Numbered from the stretch's first letter, positions 38,213 through 47,477 are shown. The stretch: 64,000 bases of DNA from Streptomyces cirratus (GCF_014650775.1 NZ_BMVP01000001.1:124001-188000), one strand, 5' to 3'. The notes: a model not told the origin generated them from the sequence alone. Numbers and translations are program-made.

Positions 38213-38473
38213 ATGCGTACCGGAAACGAGCCGGTGACCGCCCGCAGTCCGCTGCGGCTGCGGTTGTGGCTCAGCATGTGGGGCCTGATCTGGGCCGCCG
38301 GCGGAGCGGCCCTCTTCTCGCTGGGCGGGCGCCCGGGATGGGCCGCCGCCTGCTCGGTGGTCGCGGTGCTCGCGGCGGTGGACCTGGTCGTGGTCGTCCA
38401 CCACATCCGTCAGGGCCCGCACTACCAGCCGGGCCGGGACGTGCCCCCGTACGAGCCGCCCCACGCCCGCTGA
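38213..38473 (+). CDS. Small two-helix membrane protein (DUF6343)
   Basis: An 86-aa protein with the family opening MRTGNEPVTARSPLRLR, then two transmembrane helices (WLSMWGLIWAAGGAALFSLG and AACSVVAVLAAVDLVVVVHH) and a short polar tail. Function unknown. An in-frame ATG two codons upstream is possible; the one chosen matches the family N-terminus and has GAGG at normal distance. Confidence 0.82.
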   Translation: MRTGNEPVTARSPLRLRLWLSMWGLIWAAGGAALFSLGGRPGWAAACSVVAVLAAVDLVVVVHHIRQGPHYQPGRDVPPYEPPHAR

Positions 38474-38527
38474 GGCCGGCACAGGCCCCGCACCAACCGG
38501 CCGGCGACCGGGCTCAGGCTACGGGGC

Positions 38528-39037
38528 TCAGTCTTCGAAGCGCGCGGCCGCCAGGTACTCGGGCTGCGGGTCGAGCGCCGCCGCCAGCCGGAAGTGCTTG
38601 CGGGCCTGCGCGCCCCGCCCGGACCGTTCGTGGGTCCTGGCGAGTGCGAAGTGCGCGTAGGCGTTGTCCGGTTCGCGCTCCAGCACCAGCTCGAACTCCA
38701 GCGCCGCCGGGCGCAGTTGCGCGGCGGCGAAGAAGGCCCGGGCCCGGAGCAGCCGGGCCGCCGTGTTCTCGGGATGGGCGGCTATCACCGAGTCGAGCAG
38801 CTTGACGGCGCCCCGAGGATCACGGGCGGCCAGGAGCTGCTCGGCGGCCCGGAAGTCGATGACGTGCGTCTCCGGGCTGGCGGCGTCGGAAGGACCGGAC
38901 GACGGGCCGGAAGGACCCGCGGCCCCCGGTCCCGAGGAGCCCGGTCGCGAGGAGCCCGGCGAACCCGAGGACGGACCCGAGGAGCCGGGCGGTTCCGAGG
39001 ACGACGGCGGCTGCGGCGGAGGCGTGGTGTCGGACAC
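38528..39037 (-). CDS. Tetratricopeptide-repeat protein
   Basis: A 169-aa cytosolic protein. The first ~55 residues are Ser/Pro/Gly low complexity (SSGPSSGSPGSSRPG). Residues ~60-169 form three TPR-like helical hairpins (AAEQLLAARDPRGAVKLLDS, ALEFELVLEREPDNAYAHFALAR, ARKHFRLAAALDPQPEYL). Such a module mediates protein contacts. It starts with GTG after GGAAAG and lies ~60 nt upstream of nothing on its own strand except a spacer from coaE, so it is likely the last gene of a coaE-TPR unit. Confidence 0.85.
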   Translation of the reverse strand: MSDTTPPPQPPSSSEPPGSSGPSSGSPGSSRPGSSGPGAAGPSGPSSGPSDAASPETHVIDFRAAEQLLAARDPRGAVKLLDSVIAAHPENTAARLLRARAFFAAAQLRPAALEFELVLEREPDNAYAHFALARTHERSGRGAQARKHFRLAAALDPQPEYLAAARFED

Positions 39038-39096
39038 GTTGCTTTCCTTCCCTCTCCGGGCGCCTTCACGCCCCGTCCGGCCGCGCCCGCACTGCC

Positions 39097-39705
39097 TCAG
39101 GCTCCGGCCGCCGCGGCCCGCTCGGTCAGCGTCTCCCAGACCTTGCGGACCTGCGGTTCCAGCGCCTCCAGCGGCCCGTCGTTGTCGATCACGAGGGTCG
39201 CGACCGCCAGCCGCTGTTCCCGCGTGGCCTGCGCGGCCATCCTGGCCCGCGCCTCTTCCCCGGTCATCCCGCGCAGCCCCGTCAGCCGCGCCAGCTGCGT
39301 CTGTGGCGCCGCGTCCACCACCACGACCAGGTCGTACAGCGGCGCCAGGCCGTTCTCGGCCAGCAGCGGTACGTCGTGCACCACGATGGCGCCGGCGCCC
39401 GCCGCGCCCTCAAGCTCGGCGGACCGGGCCCCGACCAGCGGGTGCACGATCGAGTTCAGTATCCGCAGTTTCTCCGGGTCGGAGAAGACGATCGTCCCCA
39501 GCTTCGGCCGGTCCAGCGTCCCGCTCGCCGTCAGCACCGATTCGCCGAACGCCGCCACGACGGCCGCGAGCCCGGGCGTCCCGGGTTCCACGACCTCCCG
39601 CGCGATACGATCGGCGTCCACGATGACCGCCCCGTACCCCGCCAGCAGCCGCGACACTTCGCTCTTGCCGGCTCCGATTCCGCCCGTCAGGCCCACTTTC
39701 AGCAT
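39097..39705 (-). CDS. coaE: Dephospho-CoA kinase
   Basis: CoaE phosphorylates the 3'-OH of dephospho-CoA with ATP, the last step of coenzyme A synthesis. The 202-aa product has the P-loop [14 protein letters not shown] at residues 6-19, the substrate motif [25 protein letters not shown] and [13 protein letters not shown] with the catalytic-domain Asp, all in standard order. The ATG is directly at the start of the fold. Many actinobacterial CoaE proteins carry a C-terminal GrpB-like extension; this one does not. Downstream on the same strand is the TPR gene. Confidence 0.95.
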   Translation of the reverse strand: MLKVGLTGGIGAGKSEVSRLLAGYGAVIVDADRIAREVVEPGTPGLAAVVAAFGESVLTASGTLDRPKLGTIVFSDPEKLRILNSIVHPLVGARSAELEGAAGAGAIVVHDVPLLAENGLAPLYDLVVVVDAAPQTQLARLTGLRGMTGEEARARMAAQATREQRLAVATLVIDNDGPLEALEPQVRKVWETLTERAAAAGA

Positions 39706-39743
39706 GCCCGGCAGCCTAGGCCCCATCGCGGGCGCCCGGCGGC

Positions 39744-40682
39744 TCAGCCCTCGCCCTCGCGCTCCGCGAGGAACCGCTCGAACTCGCGCCCCAGTTCCTC
39801 CGCCGAGGGGATCTCGGCGGGCTCCGCGATCATGTTGCCGCGGCTTTCGGCCCCGGCCGCCGCGTCGTACTGGTGCTCCAGCCCCTGGACCAGGGCGACC
39901 AGTTCCTCGTCGCCCTCCCGGATCTGCCGGTCGATCTCCGTCTGCGTGCGGTGGGCCTCGGTGCGCAGGGCGTGCGCCACGGCCGGCAGGACCAGACCCG
40001 TCGCCGCGGTGATCGCCTCCAGGACCGTCAGCGCCGCGTCCGGGTACGGGGAACGGGCCACGTAGTGCGGCACGTGCGCCGCGACGCCGAGCACGTCGTG
40101 TCCGGCCTGGCCCAGCCGGAACTCGACCAGCGACTCCGCGCTGCCGGGCACCTGTGCCTCGTCGAACGGGCTGCGGTGCCCCGGCATCAGGTCGGTCCGG
40201 TTGCCGTGCGGGGTGATGCCGACGGGCCGGGTGTGCGGGACGCCCATGGGGATGCCGTGGAAGTTGACCGAGAGCCGCACGCCCAGGCGCTCGACGATCT
40301 GCCGTACGGCGATGGCGAAGCGCTCCCACTCGACGTCCGGCTCGGGGCCCGACAGCAGCAGGAACGGCGCGCCGGTGGCGTCCTGTACGAGGCGCACCTC
40401 CAGCTTGGGCTCCTCGAAGTCCGTCCAGTGGTCGCGCTGGAACGTCAGCAGCGGCCGCCGGGCCCGGTAGTCCACGAGCCGGTCGGCGTCGAAGCGGGCG
40501 ACGACCTGGTGGGGCAGGGTGTCCAGGAGCCGCTCGACGATCTGTTCACCGGCCTCACCGGCGTCGATGTACCCCTCGAGGTGGTAGAGCATGACCAGCC
40601 CGGCCGAATCCTGGGCAAGCGCCAGGTCGGCCACCGCCAGGCCCTTGGCGTCCCATTCGTACAAACCCTGTGGATCAAGCAC
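39744..40682 (-). CDS. PAC2-family protein (proteasome assembly chaperone-like)
   Basis: A 312-aa member of the actinobacterial PAC2 family, whose archaeal and eukaryotic relatives chaperone proteasome assembly; M. tuberculosis relatives are cytosolic and uncharacterised. Family stretches are [61 protein letters not shown] and [20 protein letters not shown], with a helical C-terminus ([17 protein letters not shown]). The GTG start lies 8 nt after GGAGGAG, whereas the upstream in-frame starts have no such spacing. It follows rpsA on the same strand but a terminator separates them. Confidence 0.85.
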   Translation of the reverse strand: MLDPQGLYEWDAKGLAVADLALAQDSAGLVMLYHLEGYIDAGEAGEQIVERLLDTLPHQVVARFDADRLVDYRARRPLLTFQRDHWTDFEEPKLEVRLVQDATGAPFLLLSGPEPDVEWERFAIAVRQIVERLGVRLSVNFHGIPMGVPHTRPVGITPHGNRTDLMPGHRSPFDEAQVPGSAESLVEFRLGQAGHDVLGVAAHVPHYVARSPYPDAALTVLEAITAATGLVLPAVAHALRTEAHRTQTEIDRQIREGDEELVALVQGLEHQYDAAAGAESRGNMIAEPAEIPSAEELGREFERFLAEREGEG

Positions 40683-40814
40683 CGCCACCACTCCTCCTCG
40701 CCGCGTTCTCCTCAAGAACGCCCAAGGTGGCGCCACCATTCCCCAGTTGACGGCTTTCACGGTAATCGGCCCGGCCGCGGGACGCGGCGGGAGCCGTCGC
40801 CGACCGTGGAACGC

Positions 40815-40850
40815 GGTAAGGCCCGCCCCCCGAAGGGGACGGGCCTTACC
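40815..40850 (-). terminator. rpsA terminator
   Basis: An 11-bp perfect stem GGTAAGGCCCG / CGGGCCTTACC enclosing a further CCCC/GGGG pairing, 55 nt past the rpsA stop. It separates rpsA from the PAC2 gene on the same strand. Confidence 0.8.
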
Positions 40851-40904
40851 GTTCAGCTCAGCTCACTCTCGCGCCGGGGCGCGGAGCGTGACGCGCTGCT
40901 GCGA

Positions 40905-42422
40905 TCAGCTCTGGCCGCCGGCCAGCTTCTCGCGGAGCGCGGCGAGGGCCTCGTCCGACGCCAGGGCGCCGGAGGTCTCGTCCGAGCCCTCGGAGGAGTA
41001 GGAGCCACCCGAGATGTTGCCCGCACCGGCGCTGGCACCGGCGGCCGGGGCGGCAGCGCCCTCGGCAGCGGCGGCCTCGTCGGCCTCGCGGCTCTTGATG
41101 ACCTGCGCCTGGTGCTGCTCGAAGCGGACCTGCGCCTCGGCGTACTGGCGCTCCCACGTCTCGCGCTGGGTCTCGTAGCCCTCGAGCCAGTCGTTGGTCT
41201 CGGGGTCGAAGCCCTCGGGGTAGATGTAGTTGCCCTGGTCGTCGTAGGACGCGGCCATGCCGTACAGGGTCGGGTCGAACTCGACCGACGCCGGGTCGGC
41301 ACCGAAGGACTCGTTGGCCTGCTTGAGGGACAGCGAGATCCGGCGACGCTCGAGGTCGATGTCGATGACCTTGACGAAGATCTCGTCGTTGACCTGGACG
41401 ACCTGCTCCGGGATCTCCACGTGGCGCTCGGCCAGCTCGGAGATGTGGACCAGACCCTCGATGCCCTCGTCCACGCGGACGAACGCACCGAACGGAACCA
41501 GCTTGGTGACCTTACCCGGGACGACCTGACCGATCTGGTGGGTCCGGGCGAACTGCTGCCACGGGTCTTCCTGCGTCGCCTTCAGCGACAGGGAGACACG
41601 CTCGCGGTCCATGTCGACGTCGAGGACCTCGACGGTGACTTCCTGGCCGACCTCGACAACCTCGGAGGGGTGGTCGATGTGCTTCCAGGACAGCTCGGAG
41701 ACGTGGACGAGACCGTCGACGCCACCCAGGTCCACGAACGCACCGAAGTTGACGATCGAGGAAACGACGCCGGAGCGGACCTGACCCTTCTGCAGGGTGG
41801 TGAGGAACGTCTGGCGAACCTCGGACTGGGTCTGCTCGAGCCAGGCGCGGCGGGACAGGACCACGTTGTTGCGGTTCTTGTCCAGCTCGATGATCTTCGC
41901 CTCGAGCTCCTTGCCCACGTAGGGCTGGAGGTCGCGGACGCGACGCATCTCGACGAGAGAGGCCGGCAGGAAGCCGCGGAGGCCGATGTCGAGGATGAGA
42001 CCACCCTTGACGACCTCGATGACGGTACCGGTGACGATGCCGTCTTCTTCCTTGATCTTCTCGATCGTGCCCCAGGCACGCTCGTACTGAGCGCGCTTCT
42101 TGGACAGGATCAGACGGCCTTCCTTGTCCTCCTTCTGGAGAACCAGGGCCTCGATCTCGTCGCCGACCTTGACGACCTCGTTCGGGTCGACGTCGTGCTT
42201 GATCGAGAGCTCGCGGCTCGGGATCACGCCTTCCGTCTTGTAACCGATGTCGAGGAGAACCTCGTCCCGGTCCACCTTGACGATGACGCCGTCGACGATG
42301 TCGCCGTCGTTGAAGTACTTGATCGTCTCGTCGATGGCCGCGAGGAACGCGTCCGCGTCGCCGATGTCGTTGACCGCTACCTGCGGAGGGGTGGTGGCGG
42401 TGGTCTCGGTGCTGCTCGTCAT
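40905..42422 (-). CDS. rpsA: 30S ribosomal protein S1
   Basis: S1 binds mRNA and helps initiation on structured or weak leaders. The 505-aa product has four S1 OB-fold domains, at about residues 36-105, 122-188, 209-277 and 294-363, seen in GVIVKVDRDEVLLDIGYK, GTVIEVVKGGLILDIGLRG, GVVSSIVNFGAFVDLGGVDG and GKVTKLVPFGAFVRVDEGIEG. This is fewer than the six of E. coli and normal for actinobacteria. A linker (YGMAASYDDQGNYIYPEG) and an Ala/Gly/Ser-rich tail end it. The ATG chosen gives MTSSTETTATTPPQ; an upstream open stretch in frame is leader. A consensus promoter and ~200-nt leader precede it, consistent with a strongly expressed, possibly autoregulated gene. Confidence 0.96.
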   Translation of the reverse strand: MTSSTETTATTPPQVAVNDIGDADAFLAAIDETIKYFNDGDIVDGVIVKVDRDEVLLDIGYKTEGVIPSRELSIKHDVDPNEVVKVGDEIEALVLQKEDKEGRLILSKKRAQYERAWGTIEKIKEEDGIVTGTVIEVVKGGLILDIGLRGFLPASLVEMRRVRDLQPYVGKELEAKIIELDKNRNNVVLSRRAWLEQTQSEVRQTFLTTLQKGQVRSGVVSSIVNFGAFVDLGGVDGLVHVSELSWKHIDHPSEVVEVGQEVTVEVLDVDMDRERVSLSLKATQEDPWQQFARTHQIGQVVPGKVTKLVPFGAFVRVDEGIEGLVHISELAERHVEIPEQVVQVNDEIFVKVIDIDLERRRISLSLKQANESFGADPASVEFDPTLYGMAASYDDQGNYIYPEGFDPETNDWLEGYETQRETWERQYAEAQVRFEQHQAQVIKSREADEAAAAEGAAAPAAGASAGAGNISGGSYSSEGSDETSGALASDEALAALREKLAGGQS

Positions 42423-42768
42423 GTGGGAAAGGGCTCCGGTTACGGACAGAAAGTCGTAGGTACTGCTACGCCGGGAGCCCTTATCGGCAACTGCCGAAGC
42501 CGGACAGCCAAGGAAGCCCCGCATCCGCAGAAGCAGCGGTAGGGCCTCGAAAACCGAGGGGACATCAACAGAAGCAAGCGCAGCCTGCTAGGTCTGAGGA
42601 GCACAGGCTCGCAGCGCAACTTGTAGCATACGGGGGCAGCCGGACAGGGTCAATGCGCGAAGGCGCACACCCCGGGCGGATCGCCGCATTACCGGCGCAA
42701 ATCGCTGGCGGGGAAGGCCCGATGGCTCACCGCCTCCCGACTTCTCGCAGACTACGACGACGGGCCCC
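42423..42768. other. Divergent region between rpsA and the methyltransferase, with the rpsA leader
   Basis: About 195 nt of it is the untranslated rpsA leader, which contains an inverted repeat (AGCCTG ... CAGGCT, 42583-42618 region) and is less GC-rich than coding DNA. The rest holds the rpsA promoter and the short upstream region of the methyltransferase gene. No small gene is apparent. Confidence 0.6.
42625..42653 (-). promoter_or_regulatory. Vegetative promoter of rpsA
   Basis: On the minus strand, TTGACC (42653-42648), a 17-nt spacer and TATGCT (42630-42625) match the HrdB/sigma-70 consensus well. Transcription would start near 42618, giving a leader of ~195 nt. Confidence 0.75.
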
Positions 42769-43641
42769 ATGAACCAAGAGGACTACCTTCCCGAAGACGC
42801 GTTCGAAATCGCTGGGCAGGTCGGCGCCGCCGGCGGCGCGGACGACGGCGAGGACGCCGAGGCCACCCGCCGTGAGGCGGGCGAAGCCGAGAGCAGCCGG
42901 GCGAGCCGGGGCTGGTGGGACCGCAACGCCGACGAGTACCAGAGCGAGCACGGCGCCTTCCTCGGCGACGACCGCTTCGTCTGGGGCCCGGAGGGCCTGG
43001 ACGAGGCGGAGGCGGCCCTCCTGGGCTCCGCCGCGTCCCTCGCCGGCAAGGACGTCCTGGAGATCGGCGCCGGCGCCGCCCAGTGCTCGCGCTGGCTGGC
43101 CGCCCGGGGCGCCCGCCCGGTGGCCCTCGACCTCTCGCACCGCCAGCTCCAGCACGCCCTGCGCATCGGCGACGACGTTCCGCTCGTGGAGGCCGACGCC
43201 GGCCGCCTGCCCTTCCGCGACGCCTCCTTCGACCTGGCCTGCTCCGCCTACGGCGCCGTCCCCTTCGTCGCGGACCCCGTGAACGTCATGCGCGAGGTCC
43301 ACCGCGTGCTGCGCCCCGGCGGGCGCTGGGTGTTCTCCGTCACCCACCCCATCCGTTGGGCGTTCCCGGACGAGCCCGGCCCGGAGGGGCTGTCCGTCGC
43401 GGCCTCCTACTTCGACCGGACCCCGTACGTCGAGCAGGACGAGCAGGGCAGCGCCGTGTACGTGGAGCACCACCGCACCCTCGGGGACCGGGTCCGGGAC
43501 GTGGTCGCGGGCGGGTTCCGCCTGGTGGACCTGGTCGAGCCGGAGTGGCCCGCCTGGAACGACCAGGAGTGGGGCGGCTGGTCCCCGTTGCGCGGCAACC
43601 TGATCCCCGGCACCGCGATCTTCGTGTGCGAGAGGGACTGA
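42769..43641 (+). CDS. SAM-dependent class I methyltransferase
   Basis: A 290-aa methyltransferase. The SAM-binding motif I is VLEIGAGAAQCSRWLAARG near residue 95, followed by VALDLSHRQL, LPFRDASFDLACSAYGAVPF and VLRPGGRWVFSVTHP, the UbiE/COQ5-like order of Methyltransf_11 enzymes. The first ~45 residues are acidic and probably disordered. The substrate is unknown; a small molecule or quinone is typical of this subgroup. Divergent from rpsA and separated from hrpB by only four nucleotides, so it may share that gene's transcript. Confidence 0.87.
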   Translation: MNQEDYLPEDAFEIAGQVGAAGGADDGEDAEATRREAGEAESSRASRGWWDRNADEYQSEHGAFLGDDRFVWGPEGLDEAEAALLGSAASLAGKDVLEIGAGAAQCSRWLAARGARPVALDLSHRQLQHALRIGDDVPLVEADAGRLPFRDASFDLACSAYGAVPFVADPVNVMREVHRVLRPGGRWVFSVTHPIRWAFPDEPGPEGLSVAASYFDRTPYVEQDEQGSAVYVEHHRTLGDRVRDVVAGGFRLVDLVEPEWPAWNDQEWGGWSPLRGNLIPGTAIFVCERD

Positions 43642-43645
43642 CCCG

Positions 43646-46285
43646 TTGAACCGCCAGGTCCGCACATCCGACCTCGACGCCCTCCCCGTGCGCGGGGCCG
43701 TGCCCGCCCTCGTCTCGGCGCTGGACGCGCACGGCACCGCCGTACTGTGCGCCCCGCCCGGGACCGGCAAGACCACGCTGGTGCCCCTGGTGCTGGCGGG
43801 ACTGGTGGGGGCCGGCGAGCGGCGCCGGGTCGTGGTGGCCGAGCCCCGGCGGATCGCCGCCCGGGCGGCGGCGCGGCGGATGGCGTGGCTGCTGGGCGAG
43901 GACGTCGGGGAATCGGTCGGCTTCACGGTCCGCGGGGAACGGTCGGTCGGACCCCGCACGGCCGTGGAGGTGGTGACCACCGGCGTGCTGCTCCAGCGGC
44001 TCCAGCGGGACCAGGAGCTGGCCGGCGTGGACGTGGTGGTCCTGGACGAGTGCCACGAGCGGCACCTCGACGCGGACACCGTCGCCGCCTTCCTCCTGGA
44101 CGTCCGCCAGACCCTGCGCCCGGAGCTGCGGCTGGTCGCGGCCTCCGCGACGACCGACGCGGCCGGCTGGGCGCGGCTGCTCGGGCACGCGCCGGTGGTG
44201 CAGGCCGAGGGCGTCTCGTACCCGGTGGAAGTGGTGTGGGCACCCCCCGCCCGCCCGGTGCGGCCGCCGCACGGGATGCGGGTGGACCCGGCGCAGCTGG
44301 CGCACGTGGCCTCGGTGGTGCGGCGGGCGCTGCGGGAACGGGGCGGCGACGTGCTGTGCTTCCTGCCCGGGGTCGGCGAGATGGCCCGGGTGGCCGGACA
44401 GCTCGGCGGTGTGGACGCGGAGGTGCTCCAGGTCCACGGCCGGGCGCCCGCCGCGGTGCAGGACGCGGCGCTGACGGCCGCGGCGCACCGCCGGGTGATC
44501 CTGGCGACGGCTGTCGCGGAGTCGAGCCTGACCGTGCCGGGCGTACGGGTGGTCGTGGACTCGGGACTGGCCCGCGAACCCCGGGTGGACCACGCGCGGG
44601 GCCTGGGCGCACTGGCCACCGTACGGGCGTCCCGCGCGGCGGGCCGTCAGCGGGCCGGACGGGCCGGCCGCGAGGCACCGGGGGCGGTGTACCGCTGCTG
44701 GTCCGAGGCCGAGGACGTGCGGCTGACGGCATATCCCTCGCCGGAGATCCGGATGTCCGACCTGGCGGCGTTCGCACTCCAGGCGGCTTGCTGGGGCGAC
44801 CCCGACGCGACGGGACTCGCCCTGCTGGACGCCCCGCCCGCCGGGGCGATGGCCGCCGCGCGGGAGGTACTGCGGGCGGTCGGCGCGGTGGACGACGCCG
44901 GGCGGCCGACCCGGCGCGGGGTGCGGATGGCCCGGCTGGGGCTGCACCCGCGGCTGGCGCGGGCCCTGCTGGACGGCGCGGCGGCACTGGGCGCGCGCCG
45001 GGCCGCGCAGCTGGTGGCCCTGCTCAGCGAGGAGCCGCCGCGGGAGTACGGGGACGACCTGGCGGCCGCCTGGCGGGCTGCCCGCCGTGGCTCCGACGGC
45101 TATGCGCCCCGCTGGCGGGCGGAGGCCAAGCGTCTGGAGCGCGCTCTGGGCGACCCTGCGGGGACTCCCCCCGGCCCGCCCCCTCCCGAAGGGGCCCGGG
45201 GCGCAGCGCCGGCGATCGGGGCGCGGGGGCCCTTGGGCGGAGCTCCCGAAGGGGCCCGGGGCGCAGGACCGGTTTCGGGAAGGGGCGGGGCGGGGGCGGA
45301 AGAGCTCCCCGACCAGACCGCCGCCGGACTCGTCGCGGCACTCGCTTTCCCCGAGCGGGTGGCGAAGGCCAAGGGCGGCGGAGCCTTCCTCATGGCCTCC
45401 GGGACGGGGGCCGAACTCGCCGAGGGGTCACCGCTGCGCACCGCGCCCTGGCTGGCCGTGGCCGTCGCCGACCGGCCCCCGCACTCCGCTTCCGCCCGGG
45501 TGCGCCTCGCCGCGATCCTCGACGAGGACACCGCGCGGACCGCCGCCGCACACCTGCTGGCCTCCGGCGAGGAGGTCCGCTGGGAGGACGGCGACGTGGT
45601 GGCCCGGGCGGCGGAGCGGCTCGGGGCGATCGAGCTGGTCACCCGGCCGCTGCGCGACCCCGACCCCGCGCTGGTGCGGGCCGCCCTCGTCGACGGGCTG
45701 CGCACCGAGGGGCTCGGCCTGCTGCGCTGGTCGCCGGACGCGCGGACACTACGGGCCCGGCTGGGTTTCCTGCACCGCACGCTGGGCGGCGCCTGGCCCG
45801 ACGTGGCGGACGACTCGGCACTGCTGGAGCGGGCCGACGACTGGCTGGAGCCCGAGCTGTCGCGCGCCCGCCGCCGCGCCGACCTCGCGCGGATCGACGC
45901 CGGTCAGGCGCTGAACCGGCTGCTGCCCTGGGCGACCGGTGAGGCGGCCCGGCTCGACGAGCTCGCCCCCGAGCGGATCGAGGTGCCCAGCGGTTCCCGT
46001 ATCCGGGTGGACTACACGGGAGAGCAGCCCGTGCTCGCCGTGAAGCTCCAGGAGCTGTTCGGGCTGGCGCAGACCCCGCGGGTGGCGGGGGTTCCCGTAC
46101 TCGTCCACCTCCTGTCGCCCGCCGGCCGGCCCGCGGCCGTCACGGCCGACCTCGCCTCCTTCTGGCAGGGCGGCTACCGCGCCGTCCGCGCCGAGCTGCG
46201 CGGCCGTTACCCCAAGCACCCGTGGCCGGAGGATCCCGCGACCGCGGAGCCGACCCGGCACACCAACGCCCGGCTCAGGCGGTGA
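43646..46285 (+). CDS. hrpB: ATP-dependent RNA helicase HrpB
   Basis: An 879-aa DEAH-box helicase of the HrpB family. Motif I is APPGTGKTTLVPLVLAG near residue 35, Ia VVAEPRRIAARAAARRM, II VVLDECHERHLDADT, III VAASATTDAAGW, V/VI region ATAVAESSLTVPGVRVVVDSGLA and GRQRAGRAGREAPG. The HrpB-specific C-terminus is seen in WPDVADDSALLERADDWL and YPKHPWPEDPATAEPTRHTN. A Gly/Pro/Ala insert at about residues 509-552 is encoded by a 60-bp-spaced direct repeat like intergenic repeat DNA. The start is a TTG preceded by GAGAGG; no nearer ATG or GTG gives a better N-terminus. Its 3' end overlaps the convergent DUF3068 gene by 11 bp. Confidence 0.92.
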   Translation: MNRQVRTSDLDALPVRGAVPALVSALDAHGTAVLCAPPGTGKTTLVPLVLAGLVGAGERRRVVVAEPRRIAARAAARRMAWLLGEDVGESVGFTVRGERSVGPRTAVEVVTTGVLLQRLQRDQELAGVDVVVLDECHERHLDADTVAAFLLDVRQTLRPELRLVAASATTDAAGWARLLGHAPVVQAEGVSYPVEVVWAPPARPVRPPHGMRVDPAQLAHVASVVRRALRERGGDVLCFLPGVGEMARVAGQLGGVDAEVLQVHGRAPAAVQDAALTAAAHRRVILATAVAESSLTVPGVRVVVDSGLAREPRVDHARGLGALATVRASRAAGRQRAGRAGREAPGAVYRCWSEAEDVRLTAYPSPEIRMSDLAAFALQAACWGDPDATGLALLDAPPAGAMAAAREVLRAVGAVDDAGRPTRRGVRMARLGLHPRLARALLDGAAALGARRAAQLVALLSEEPPREYGDDLAAAWRAARRGSDGYAPRWRAEAKRLERALGDPAGTPPGPPPPEGARGAAPAIGARGPLGGAPEGARGAGPVSGRGGAGAEELPDQTAAGLVAALAFPERVAKAKGGGAFLMASGTGAELAEGSPLRTAPWLAVAVADRPPHSASARVRLAAILDEDTARTAAAHLLASGEEVRWEDGDVVARAAERLGAIELVTRPLRDPDPALVRAALVDGLRTEGLGLLRWSPDARTLRARLGFLHRTLGGAWPDVADDSALLERADDWLEPELSRARRRADLARIDAGQALNRLLPWATGEAARLDELAPERIEVPSGSRIRVDYTGEQPVLAVKLQELFGLAQTPRVAGVPVLVHLLSPAGRPAAVTADLASFWQGGYRAVRAELRGRYPKHPWPEDPATAEPTRHTNARLRR
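45183..45266 (+). repeat. In-frame direct repeat of intergenic-repeat type inside hrpB
   Basis: The 24-mer starting CTCCCGAAGGGGCCCGGGG is present exactly at 45183-45206 and 45243-45266, 60 bp apart, followed by GGGAAGGGGCGGGG, a sequence also present twice in the non-coding block after uvrC. It has been absorbed as 40-odd low-complexity codons. Confidence 0.8.
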
Positions 46286-47246
46286 GTTCCGCCTCGCGCC
46301 GCCGTCCGCGCGCCTCCAGCCACAGGGCGAGCGCGAGGAGGGCGAGCGCGCCGACCGTGAGGCCGAGGGGTGCGTAGGTGTGCAGGGCGAGGACCTTCAC
46401 ACGGTTCGACCGCACCAGGTCCACCGTGTACGCCGAGTAGTCCGGGCGTATCTTCACGTCCCCCGCGAAGACGGTCAGCCTGCCGTCGGGCGCGCCGGCC
46501 GCGATCCCGCCGCGCATCTCCTGCTGGATCTGCTGCTCGGCGTTGACGGGCGCGCCGGTCACCGGGTCCACCCAGAACATGGCCTTGACCGTGTACCAGA
46601 GGCTGGTGCCGGTGCTCTCCTCGAACGTCTTGGGATCGATGCCCTCGATCGGCATCTTCTTCGGCAGGGGGACCTTGGTCCAGGGGACCGTCTGCTCGAA
46701 GTAGTAGACGTCCATGCCTTTGAACGTGCGGGGGCCGACGTAGTGGATGGGTGAGGAACTGCGCGTCTGGGCGTCGAAGTAGAGGTAGTCGCGCGGCTCG
46801 GTGAAGAACGGCCACTTGAACTCGATGCCTTCCCGTTTCACCGGGTCCCCGTCGACCATCTCGCCGGTGGCGTGCACCGGGTCCTGGGTGTGGGCGTCGA
46901 AGACGTACCGCTCGGGGATCTGGGAGACCATCTTGCCGTCGGGGCCCATGATGTACGACAGCGTGTCCCAGACGACGACGTCCTTGCCGGCGCTCGCCTC
47001 GATCTGCTTCGACGCCTCGACGTTGCCCTTGAGCGTCTGGACGATCGTGACCTTGTCGACCTTCTTGGGCTGCATGCCGGCGGTGTAGTCGAGCAGCGTC
47101 GCGTCCTTCGCCTCCAGGACCATCTCCTGGTACTGGTTCGGCGGGATCTTGGCGAGGCGGGGGTACGCGTACCAGCGCAGCAGCGGTGCGAGGGCTGCGC
47201 AGAAAACGGCTGCGGCAAGCAGGACGAGGCTCGCTCTGCGTCGCAT
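46275..47246 (-). CDS. DUF3068-domain membrane protein (porin PorA-like)
   Basis: A 323-aa actinobacterial membrane protein. An N-terminal helix (ASLVLLAAAVFCAALAPLL) and a C-terminal helix (LGLTVGALALLALALWLEARG) enclose a large extracytoplasmic domain with paired beta strands (TLLDYTAGMQPKKVDKVTIV, FKGMDVYYFEQTVPWTKVPL, TGTSLWYTVKAMFWVDP). The family is DUF3068/'PorA' though no pore function is shown in streptomycetes. The ATG follows AGGAGG; an in-frame upstream region was rejected. The small SPW_0924-type gene lies just upstream and may form a unit with it. Confidence 0.88.
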   Translation of the reverse strand: MRRRASLVLLAAAVFCAALAPLLRWYAYPRLAKIPPNQYQEMVLEAKDATLLDYTAGMQPKKVDKVTIVQTLKGNVEASKQIEASAGKDVVVWDTLSYIMGPDGKMVSQIPERYVFDAHTQDPVHATGEMVDGDPVKREGIEFKWPFFTEPRDYLYFDAQTRSSSPIHYVGPRTFKGMDVYYFEQTVPWTKVPLPKKMPIEGIDPKTFEESTGTSLWYTVKAMFWVDPVTGAPVNAEQQIQQEMRGGIAAGAPDGRLTVFAGDVKIRPDYSAYTVDLVRSNRVKVLALHTYAPLGLTVGALALLALALWLEARGRRREAELTA

Positions 47247-47260
47247 GGCCGGGCCCTCCT

Positions 47261-47401
47261 CTACTTTCCGGGCGCGGGGGGCGCGGTGGTGAGCAGGGGC
47301 TTGGGCGAGGTCGTGCCTTCGGGCACCCCGAGCGCCGTGACGGCGAAGACGAGGGCCAGCGCGGCGGCCAGCCCGATTGCGGCGGCGACGAGGGCGCGCA
47401 T
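47261..47401 (-). CDS. SPW_0924-type small membrane protein
   Basis: A 46-aa protein with one membrane helix (ALVAAAIGLAAALALVFAVT) and a Pro/Thr-rich external tail (GTTSPKPLLTTAPPAPGK). It matches by order and length the small SPW_0924 family that sits next to DUF3068 genes in streptomycetes. Fourteen nucleotides separate its stop from the DUF3068 start, so the two are an operon. No other function can be read. Confidence 0.82.
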   Translation of the reverse strand: MRALVAAAIGLAAALALVFAVTALGVPEGTTSPKPLLTTAPPAPGK

Positions 47402-47477
47402 ACGGGGCCTCCTGATCTGATGGGGTGTCAGGGAGGAGGCACCGTAGCAACGCGGGGTGGAGATGAGAACCGTTCGG

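Noticed and set aside
40853..42542. Plus- and minus-strand extra frames over rpsA
   Set aside because: Ser/Arg/Thr or Asp/Leu/Val-only compositions from reading the rpsA gene out of frame.
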